DNA of 6,368 bases from Acetobacteraceae bacterium (lineage in GTDB: Bacteria; Pseudomonadota; Alphaproteobacteria; Acetobacterales; Acetobacteraceae), in the NCBI GenBank assembly GCA_003133265.1, contig PKWQ01000278.1, positions 404 through 6,771 on the forward strand. The letters run 5' to 3'. Both the position numbers and the translations under genes were made by a program. Positions 1 to 6,368 of the stretch are shown one piece after another. Under the pieces are notes generated by a model that searched no databases, had not been told where the DNA came from, and saw only the letters and a program-made list of their open reading frames with translations. Within the stretch, counting starts at the first letter, position 1. Each line of letters begins with the position of its first letter.

Positions 1-392
1 GGCACGTATTGCAGGAGATCGGCTTCGATTCCGTGTGCTGCATGATCGAACCGGCTGTATCCCCGGCCGTGGCGGGCCATATAGGTCGCTGCCTCGTCGC
101 GGATCGGCAACGCCGTTGGGCTCCACAGATCGCCGGTGTCGTCGTCGCGCAGATAGAATGCCTCGCCCGGAGGATCGGTGACGGGATCGTTCGACCAGGG
201 CGTGAGCTGGTTCTCGCGGCTGCTGACCGACCAGGTGTAGCCAGAACCCTCGGTTGCCACCTGGAAGCCGAAGGCGGGGTTGGCGATGACGTTGATCCAG
301 GGCGCCGGCGTCGATTGGCCGGGATCAAGGATCGTCACATATTCCTTCCCGCCCTCCGCGAAGCCGCCAAGTCCGTTGAAGAATTCGAGGTT
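1..392 (-). other. Second GH94-like unit, N-terminal beta-supersandwich, cut by window edge
   Basis: Opens with LEFFNGLGGF, then KEYVTIL, PWINVIANPAFGFQV, GSGYTWSVSSRENQLTPWSN, PGEAFYLRDDDTGDLWSP and GYSRFDHAAHGIEADLLQYV, ending in a partial codon at bases 1-2. This is the sandwich that precedes the (alpha/alpha)6 barrel of GH94 phosphorylases, related to cellobiose and chitobiose phosphorylases. The catalytic barrel itself is outside the window. Conservation is high here and gives the clearest GH94 assignment in the fragment. Confidence 0.88.
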
Positions 393-3300
393 AGGCACGG
401 GCGGCGGTGCCTGCGGCTCCGAATTCGCGGCAATGCCCTTCGGAAGGGGTCTGGCAGGTACCCGGGCCTCGGCCATCCGGTCGAGCTGGTCGAAGAGGCT
501 GCCGCGCTGGGCCACGAGCACGACCCGCGCCACGGAGGCGAGAAGAGCCCGCGTCTCGGCCGGCATCAGGTCGGCCCGCAGCACGAAGACGCGGCCCGAC
601 GGTCCGTTCGCTCCGGTCTGCCGCCGCGATTGGCTGGTGCGGACAAGGGTCTCGAGTGCGACCTGAAGATCCTGGACATAGGAGGATTGGCGCTCGTTCA
701 GGATCACGAGATCGACGGCGAGCTGCTTCATCCGCCAATATTCATGTGCCTGGAGCAGCTCGTGCGCGACGTCCAGATACTCGGTATCGGCGATGCGCAA
801 GAGCACGATTGGCAGATCCCCGGAAACGCCCTGTGCCCATAACCCCGATTGTGCGCCGCCGCCCCGCCGGATCGTGTCCGATGAAGCGCGCGCTGTCGAC
901 GCGGCATAGATCGCGTGTCCCGCGAGACGCTGGAAGAGGCCGGCTTCGTCCGCCGTGATGCCGAGATGATGGAGCTGCACCTGCGCCTGCGTCCAGGCGA
1001 GCGTCGCCGCGCGCGCAAAGGCGGTCGTGTCTCTATGCTTGTCGACACCATCGAGCAGCGCTTCGCGCGTGGCTGCGACCATCGTCCAGAAGGCGATGTG
1101 CACAATCGCGCCCGGCGCAACGCGCACGCGTCGGCGCAGGGCGAAGATCGGGTCGAGAACGGTGCCGACCGTGTTCGAGAGCGCCCGTCCATCGATCATC
1201 GCGATCGGCGTGCGGATGCCATGGCCGCGCCCGAGGAAGCGGGCCCTGTCGGTTTCGATCTCCGGCCTGCCCACGATTTCGCCATCGACGACGGCGAGAT
1301 GCGCAGCCCAGATTTCGGGCTCCGTCGGCGCTCGTCTTCGCCGTGTCGCCAGGATGGCGCCGACATCCGCGAGATATTCGGTCTCGACGAACAGCTTGGA
1401 AAAGGCCGGATGCGCGACGTCGTCGGCCTGGGGCGCCAGCACGAGCTCGGCATAGGAGGTGATTTCGATCTCCCGCGTGCGGCTGCCGAAATTCGAGATC
1501 GACACGCGGCGAACTTCGGCGTCGTCCTCGGCCGAGACGAGCACATCCAATGTCGTCGTCAGCGTTCCATCGTGGCGCGTGAACTCGGCGCGATCTTCAT
1601 TGAAGGCGACATTGTATTCGTCGGGCTCGACGCCGCTCGGCTGAAAGCCTGCCGACCATACGTCCCCGCTGCGGACGTCCCTGAGGAAGACGTAGGAGCC
1701 GAAATCGTCGCGGGTGGCGTCCTCGCGCCAACGGGTCACGACGAGATTCCCCCAGCGGCTGTAACCCGAACCCGCCGCCGTGAGCATCGTGGCGTAGCGG
1801 CCATTCGAGAGCAGGTGCGTGGCGGGCGTCGCCTGATGCGCGGAGAAGAACCGCCGCCCGCCAGTCGACTCGATGTCCCGGGCATTGGCGGCCGACTTCA
1901 CCTCCGCCGCCCAAGGACGCGCGACCGACACGTCACGCGGCGTGCGCTCCTGCAAGAGCAGCTCCGTCGCCTGGACGATCGGCTCGGCGTGGAACCGCGC
2001 CCGCATCGCGCCATTGAACAAAGCATCGGCGATGGCGACGATCGTCATGCCCTGATGATGCGCCATGAAGGCCCGGACAATGGCGACGTTCTCGCCCTCC
2101 GGCACGCGGGTCGGTGTGTAGTCCAAGGCCTCGTAGAAGCCATAGCGACCACGGCCGCCCGCCGCCACGAGCCGCGCCAGATTGGCGCAAGCCGCGCGCG
2201 GATCGACCATCGTCGCGAGCGCGGTCGCGTAGGGCGCGACAACGAGGTTTTCGCCAAGCCCACGTTTCAGCCCGAGGCCGGGGACGCCGAAATTCGAATA
2301 TTGGTAAGTGAACTCCAGGTCGCGGGCGTTGTAGGCGGATTCCGAAATGCCCCAGGGCAGGCTCAGCGTCGCCGCGTAGTCGATCTGGCGGCGCACGGCC
2401 AGCCGACTCGTCTGCTCGAGGAGACTTCCTACTGGCGCGCGCATGACGAGCGACGGCATCAGATATTCGAACATCGATCCAGACCAGGAGATCAGCGCGG
2501 CGCCATGCGCGACCGGTGTCACGGCGCGGCCGAGCCGGAACCAGTGGCGGGCTGGAATGTCGTCCTTGGCGATCGCGATAAAGCTCGCGAGCCGCGCCTC
2601 GGAAGCCAGGAGATCATAGCAGTTCGGGTCGAGCGTGCCTTCGGGCATCACGTATCCGATCGAGAGCAGCTTGCGCTCGCGGTCGAACAGAAAGCCGAAC
2701 TCCATCGCGAGCGCCATCGACCGGGCGGTGTCTTCGAGGATCGAGAGGCGCGACTGCAAAGAGACGGCGCCGTCCACCGACTGACCAAGGTCACGGCGGT
2801 GGCTCTCGATCGAGGTCAGACTCGCCTGCGCCCAGAACAGCATGTCCGAGCTGGCATCACCGCCCCGTTCGATCGCCAACGCGCGAGCGATGTCGGCCAT
2901 GGTCTCGGCCTCGCCGGCAAGCCGCACGAGCCGTTGCGCGAGGTCGTCGTCAGCAGTTGGGGCCTGTCGCACAGCGGATGCGAGCCCGGCGAGGGCATCA
3001 TCGAGTTGACGCCACGTCACCGTCTGCGTCCGGCGCCCGTCGCGCAGGCGGGCCGCCTCCTCACGGGTAAGGTCGATAGCGTCAGCAACACCGGCGAGGC
3101 GCGGCGCGGCGTCTATGGAACAACCACGCCATTCCCGGCAGGCATTGGCGAGCGCGATGAGGTGCCCGGCCAGGTTGCCGCTGTCGACGGAGGAAACATA
3201 TTTGGGGTCGAGCGGGCGCAGATCGCTTGTGTCGTACCAGTTGTAGAAATGGCCGCGGAAGCGCGCCAGGCCGCTCATGGTTCCAAGCGTCGCCTCCAGC

Positions 3301-6300
3301 TGCTCAATCGCCTCGCCGGTTCCAATCCATCCGAAGTCGCGGGCACTCACCAAGGATAGGAGATAAAGCCCGAGATTGGTTGGGGATGTCCTGTGCGCGA
3401 GCACTGGCGCCGGATCTTCCTGGAAATTGTCGGGCGGCAGCATGTGATCGGCCGGGGTGACGAAGCTCTCGAAGAACCGCCAGGTGCGGCGCGCGGTCAG
3501 CCGTAAGGCGTGGGCATCGGCGTCCGACACCGGCAGCTTGCCCGCGAGGTGCGGAGACAGGCTCACCCAGCGTGCCACGGCGGGCGAGGCGATCCAGAGC
3601 GCGGCGAACGGAGCCGCCAAGGGCCACGCCCCATGTTCCGAAGAAAGCCATGCGACGATCACGGGCGCAGCACCGATGACGAGCGCGCCGGCCATCCAGC
3701 GATAGAAGCCGAAAAGATCGAGCCGGGGACCGATCGTCGCCTGTGCGGCCGGAAGCCATTCCAGCAGATGCCGGCGGGTGACGAACAGGCGCCACAGGGT
3801 GCGCACGATCGCATCGCCCATCAGCCACGCCTGGTGCGCCAGAAAGGTGACGATAAGCGCCGAAAGGGTCAGGGCAAGGCGGAAATCGCCGCCGAGCGCG
3901 CGCATATGGCTGGCGATCTTGATCCCGGGGCGGCGCGGCGGGATAGCGGCAATAACCGGAATCAAGTTCGGCAGTACGATCGTCGAGAGCACAAAGATGG
4001 TCCATACGACAGCAGAGTGAAACGGCAGCGCACATCCGGCGAGCAAAGCGAGGACGGAAGCGGGCGCGGAGAGCGTACGGCGCAGATTGTCCAGCATTTT
4101 CCAGCGGGAGATTGCCGGAATGGCCCCGAACGTTCGATCCGCATCGGCGGGCATCGGCCCCCGGCCTAGGATCCAGGGCAAGAGCTGCCAGTCGCCGCGT
4201 GCCCAGCGATGGTGGCGAAGGGCGTCGACATCGTAGCGTGCCGGGAACTCCTCGACGACCTCGACATCGGAGGCGAGGCCGGCACGGGCGAACGCGCCCT
4301 CGAACAGATCGTGGCTGAGCAGCGTCGAGTCCGGCACCCGGTCGGCGAGAGAGGCCTCGAATGCGTCGACGTCGTAGATGCCCTTGCCGGCATAGGAGCC
4401 TTCACCGAGCAGGTCCTGGTAGACGTCGGAAACCGCCGAGGCATAGGGATCGATGCCGCTCGAACTCGAGAAGATGCGCTGGAACAGCGAGCCCTCCCGA
4501 CCGACGGGCAGCGAGGGCGTGACCCGCGGCTGCAACACCGCATAGCCTTCCACGACCCTGCCGGCGGCTGCATCGAAGCGTGGCTGGTTGAGCGGATGCG
4601 CCATCTTGCCGACCAGCCGGCGGATCGTATCGCGCGGCAGCCTCGTATCGGCGTCCAGCGTGACGACATAGCGAATATCGGCCGCCAAAAGGGATGGCGT
4701 CCGCTCGGTTTCCACGAAGGTGGTATCGGTCGCGCCGCGCAGGAGCCGGTTCAATTCGTGCAGCTTGCCGCGCTTGCGCTCCCAGCCGATCCACCGCGCT
4801 TCACCTTCGTTCCAGATCCGCCGGCGATGGAGCAGCAGGAAGCGGGCGCCTCCTGGTGCCGGGCCGTAGCGCCGATTGAGTCGGGCGACCCCTTCCACCG
4901 CAGCGGTGAAAAGAGCTTCGTCACCCTCGGCGTGCTCGGTCGCGGCATCGATCCAGTCGGAGAGCAGTGCGAAATGCAGATCGCCTTCGGGACTCGCGAG
5001 ATGGTGAATCTCCAGGCGCTCGATCTGCTCCTCGATGGCCTCCGGCGTGGTCAGCAACGTCGGCACGGCGACGAGCGTCCGTAGATGCGAGGGAACACCA
5101 TCGCGAAGTTCCAAAGCGGGCAGAAGCGTCGCACCGAAGCCGAAAGTCACCACGCGATTGACCAGCGCGACCGCCGCATCGATGGCGGGGATCGTACCGA
5201 AGACCCCGAGCAGGCTCAGGTATGCTCCGCCGAGCCCGGCCGCGGCGAGAGCAAGCAGCGGCAACCCGAGGAGGATCGCGGTGACGGCCGCAACGGCGGT
5301 CGCATAACCGCCGATGCCAAAAGCCCGGATCAGGCGCGCCGGCCATTTGCGCAACGGCAGGCGAAAGCCGATGGCTACCTCGAAGTCACGGCGTCCTCCC
5401 GCGAGGAGATGATAGCCCGGATCGCCCCAACGCCCTTCCGTTGGCGCCGAACATGAATCCTGGTCGCGCTTTGCCGCGAGGACCGCGCTACGCGCGATGT
5501 CGAGCTCCGTGCGGTTCGAACCGCGCGCCAGATCCTCGATCGCGCTGCGGTAGAGATTGCGCGTCGGGAAATCCATGTCCTTGAAAGCGCTGCCTGCGGC
5601 GAGCACGTCATCGACGAGGCTGATGTGCTCAACTGATTCGTTCCAATCGACGTCGGCAATCAAACGCAGGCTGATGATGATGTTGCGTATCGTGACGGTC
5701 GAGGCGCCCTGCCTCCTGTGCACGTCGCGCACGACCGTGTCGGCCGTCGTTTCCTGCGCCGCCAGACGCTGGTCGAGCCAAGTCAGCGCGGGTGTGATCC
5801 TGGGATCCTGGTCGCGCAGCCTGTGCAGGAACTGAACCGCGAACGCGTCCGGGAGCCTCGCTCGCTCATGGTCGGCGAGCACCACCGACACTGGTTCGGC
5901 GGTGCGGCCGCCGGCCCCCAGCAAACGGTCGGCGAGACCGTCCGCCTGTTGCCGGGCCGCCCGATTATGCACGCCCTGCTGGGCAATGCGTCTGAGATTC
6001 TCGATCAGCACAATCCGCAGGGTGATCGGCACCGCCCACAATTCGCCGATCGTCAGCGGCTGCACCTCTTGATAGGCCCGAACATAACGAACCAGCATCT
6101 CGGAGTCGAAGTGGCTATCGGTATGAGCGACGAAGGCCCAGGCGATGCCGAACACCCGCGGGTATCCGGTGAATGGCCCGGCGGCGAGCTTCGGCAACTG
6201 TTGATAATAACCGGGCGGCAAATCCGAGCGAAGCTCCCGGATCTGCCTCTCGACGACATGATAGTTGTCGATCAGCCACTCCGCTGCTGGGGTGATGGCG

Positions 6301-6368
6301 CGCCCCTCGTCAATCGCCTTTGCCGTGCTTCGATAGGCGTCGAGCAGGATCGCTCCGTTGTCGGCGAG
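1..6368 (-). CDS. ndvB: Cyclic beta-1,2-glucan synthase (NdvB/ChvB/Cgs), internal fragment, partial at both ends
   Basis: This membrane enzyme makes cyclic beta-1,2-glucan from UDP-glucose: it initiates and extends a linear chain, trims it, then closes the ring. The frame whose codons occupy bases 3k to 3k+2 is open for all 2,122 codons, with no start or stop in the window. Family hallmarks run in the expected order: PPGYYQQLPKLA, MDFPTRNLYRSA, GRWGDPGYHLL, GVPSHLRTLVAVPTLL, LDADTRLPR, RHHRWARGDWQLLPW, TPADHMLPPDNFQEDP, WYDTSDLRPLDPKYVSS, GNLAGHL, YQYSNFGVPGLGLKRG, AHHQGM and ENQLTPWSNDP. No frameshift or internal stop was met, so the gene looks functional. The first window residue lies perhaps 50-100 codons from the true start, and the C-terminal phosphorylase barrel is outside. 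Automated pipelines may call such proteins 'glucoamylase family protein' or 'GH36-type glycosyl hydrolase', after single domains; the full architecture supports the synthase name. The family is certain; the symbol (ndvB, chvB or cgs) depends on the organism. Confidence 0.96.
105..248 (-). repeat. Protein-level internal repeat, copy 2
   Basis: GSGYTWSVSSRENQL, PGEAFYLRDDDTGDLWSP and the following TALP match copy 1 at 1638-1772 in order and spacing. This copy carries RENQLTPWSN, the canonical GH94 sandwich motif, where copy 1 has the divergent GNLVVTRWRED. Confidence 0.7.
393..462 (-). other. Proline-rich interdomain linker
   Basis: The sequence runs RVPARPLPKGIAANS then EPQAPPPVP: eight prolines in 24 residues, with no secondary-structure-forming pattern. 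It joins the first GH94-like unit to LEFFNGLGGF, the standard opening of the second unit in this family. It probably acts as a flexible or extended spacer. Confidence 0.7.
463..1892 (-). other. First GH94-like unit (beta-supersandwich, helical linker, partial barrel-like part)
   Basis: The unit opens with a carbohydrate-binding-type beta-sandwich: SNGRYATMLTAAGSGYSRWG, DDFGSYVFLRDVRSGDVWS, AEFTRHDGTL, VSISNFGSRTREIEITSYAE and HPAFSKLFVETEY. It continues through a helical stretch (TREALLDGVDKHRDT, TQAQVQLHHLG) to QSGLWAQGVSGDLPIVLLRI (about 851-792), and ends in a mixed alpha/beta stretch (GRVFVLRADLM, ARVVLVAQRGSLFDQL). In this family the GH94 part performs phosphorolysis of linear glucan and controls chain length. 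This unit lacks any stretch I recognise as the phosphorylase catalytic acid region, so it is probably a structural or binding unit rather than the active one. That is inference. Confidence 0.8.
1638..1772 (-). repeat. Protein-level internal repeat, copy 1
   Basis: The block from GSGYSRWGNLVVTRW to DVWSAGFQP corresponds to the block at 105-248. Shared positions include GSGY followed closely by W, an acidic and Asp-rich middle, a [SY]-x-[FY]-L-R-D strand, then S/TGD[VL]WS. The similarity is at protein level; I saw no long identical DNA run, so this is an old domain duplication typical of the family. Confidence 0.7.
1893..3554 (-). other. Cyclization domain (GH189 / Pfam glycoamylase-like region)
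   Basis: This region closes the linear glucan into a ring by intramolecular transglycosylation, as assigned in the family and recently classed as GH189. It begins around LRLTARRTWRFFESF, continues through TPADHMLPPDNFQEDP, HRTSPTNLGLYLLS, HFYNWYDTSDLRPLDPKYVS and GNLAGHL. The glycoamylase signature comes later: FGFLFDRERKLLSIGY, SWSGSMFEYLMPSLVM, SAYNARDLEFTYQYSNFGVP, GFYEALDYTP, PEGEN and AHHQGMTIVAIADALF. The middle (about 3120-2720) is a helical, less conserved stretch. Candidate acidic catalytic residues lie among the glutamates of the later motifs, but I cannot assign them by eye. Boundaries are approximate and follow the scheme published for Brucella Cgs. Confidence 0.85.
3576..4073 (-). 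other. Second cluster of predicted membrane segments
   Basis: Hydrophobic stretches follow the glycosyltransferase directly: LSAPASVLALLAGCALPF (4073-4020), VVWTIFVLSTIVLPNLI plus PVIAAI (4010-3942), LALTLSALIVTFL running into AHQAWLM (3878-3819), WMAGALVIGAAPVIVAWL (3698-3645) and GAWPLAAPFAALWIASPAV (3632-3576). Between the third and fourth lies the conserved soluble stretch DAIVRTLWRLFVTRRHLLEW. With the earlier pair this gives seven candidates. Six transmembrane segments were reported for Brucella Cgs, so one here, perhaps the weak last one, may not span. The cluster separates the synthase half from the glycoside-hydrolase-like half. Confidence 0.75.
4140..5110 (-). other. GT84 glycosyltransferase domain (initiation and elongation)
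   Basis: Window residues about 420-743. This domain transfers glucose from UDP-glucose to build the linear beta-1,2-glucan, starting on the protein itself according to work on Brucella Cgs. It opens with GVPSHLRTLVAVPTLL. The family motif set D, DxD, E/D, (R/Q)xxRW appears complete: an Asp in LLSDW (D471), DAD within LDADTRLPR (D572 and D574, bases 4647-4655), an Asp in SHDLFEG (D687, 4308-4310) and RHHRW (R718 to W722, 4203-4217). The block GEGSYAGKGIYDVDAF between them is also typical. No key residue is missing, so the domain should be active. Numbers are window residues, not full-length numbering; which Asp serves as the first D is my inference. Confidence 0.92.
5160..5306 (-). other. First pair of predicted membrane segments
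   Basis: Two hydrophobic stretches lie just before the glycosyltransferase. The first runs from YATAVAAVTAILLG through LPLLALAAAGLGG (5306-5226). The second starts at YLSLLGVFG and ends at AAVALV (5222-5160). An Arg/Lys-rich stretch (GGRRDF, LPLRKWPARLIR) precedes the first. A hairpin with both flanks in the cytoplasm would suit a cytoplasmic GT84 domain using UDP-glucose. The segments were judged by eye from composition, not by a predictor. Confidence 0.75.
5340..6368 (-). other. N-terminal conserved cytoplasmic region of the synthase
   Basis: Window residues 1-343. Conserved blocks are TPAAEWLIDNYHVVE near the start, DLPPGYYQQLPKLA, GYPRVFGIAWAFVAHTDS, GELWAVPITLRIVLIENLRR, DMDFPTRNLYRSAIEDLARG (about residue 264 on) and GRWGDPGYHLLA. 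It is largely helical in appearance and has no membrane segment. The stretch between about 5940 and 5700 is more variable and rich in Ala, Arg and Asp. In this family the region precedes the glycosyltransferase and is placed in the cytoplasm; I do not know a separate catalytic role for it. It is listed as part of the single gene, not as a gene of its own. Confidence 0.8.

Noticed and set aside
9..842. Plus-strand open frame of 277 codons
   Set aside because: Same complementary phase as the synthase, over the conserved GH94-like region. It ends where the sense strand uses TTA for Leu. No protein family is recognisable.
915..3359. Plus-strand open frame of 814 codons
   Set aside because: It is the exact codon-by-codon complement of the synthase frame. 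Its translation is Arg/Gly/Ala/Asp-rich with no recognisable domain, and it ends at a rare sense Leu codon (CTA). The minus frame matches a known family throughout.
3304..4035. Minus-strand open frame of 243 codons in a different register
   Set aside because: It overlaps the synthase one base out of register. Its translation is Arg/Pro/Cys-rich without domains, and the in-frame synthase sequence is conserved across the same bases, so it is not a frameshifted piece of it.
3510..4169. Plus-strand open frame of 219 codons
   Set aside because: Antisense shadow of the membrane cluster. Its product is highly charged and lacks recognisable motifs, while the sense frame gives clean hydrophobic segments typical of the family.
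4209..5084. Plus-strand open frame of 291 codons
   Set aside because: Antisense shadow of the GT84 domain in the complementary phase. The sense strand carries LDADTRLPR and RHHRW here.
1..6368. Possibility of separate glucoamylase, glycosyltransferase and phosphorylase genes in an operon
   Set aside because: There is no stop between the modules in the coding frame and the linkers match the known single-chain architecture, so these are domains of one protein.
1..6368. Promoters, terminators, tRNA/rRNA, CRISPR or insertion-sequence ends
   Set aside because: All bases are within conserved coding sequence. I saw no direct-repeat array, no terminal inverted repeats with target duplications, and no hairpin followed by a T-run that could be separated from coding constraint.

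Overview
The window holds a single gene fragment. The minus strand reads without a stop from base 6368 down to base 3 (2,122 complete codons, both ends open). I translated this frame across the window, and it matches the cyclic beta-1,2-glucan synthase family (NdvB / ChvB / Cgs) throughout. These are giant inner-membrane enzymes, usually about 2,800-2,870 residues long. Start codon, ribosome binding site and promoter lie beyond base 6368, with perhaps 50-100 N-terminal codons missing. The C-terminal 600-700 residues, which should carry the GH94 phosphorylase barrel, lie beyond base 1. Both missing lengths are estimates from remembered family lengths.

Layout in protein order, right to left on the map: a conserved N-terminal helical region (6368-5340); a membrane segment pair (5306-5160); the GT84 glycosyltransferase with a complete D, DxD, D, RxxRW set (about 5110-4140); a cluster of membrane segments (4073-3576); the cyclization region, recently classed as GH189 and carrying the Pfam 'glycoamylase' signature (about 3554-1893); a first GH94-like unit (about 1892-463); a proline-rich linker (about 462-393); and the start of a second GH94-like unit, cut by the window edge (392-1). 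The two GH94-like units share a recognisable repeat.

The modules should work in sequence. GT84 starts and extends a linear beta-1,2-glucan from UDP-glucose on the cytoplasmic face. The GH94 part trims it by phosphorolysis and so sets the length. The cyclization domain closes the ring. In the known pathway a separate exporter (NdvA/ChvA/Cgt) moves the ring to the periplasm, where it serves in osmoadaptation and host interaction. No exporter gene is in the window.

The organism is probably a GC-rich alphaproteobacterium, most likely of the order Hyphomicrobiales (Rhizobiales). This rests on the closeness to rhizobial/Brucella-type synthases and on strongly GC-biased codons. The family also occurs outside that group, so this is an inference. 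There is no intergenic space, and I see no RNA gene, mobile element, CRISPR array or second gene. The long plus-strand open frames are antisense shadows. I found no previously undescribed system; the gene looks like an intact member of a known family.
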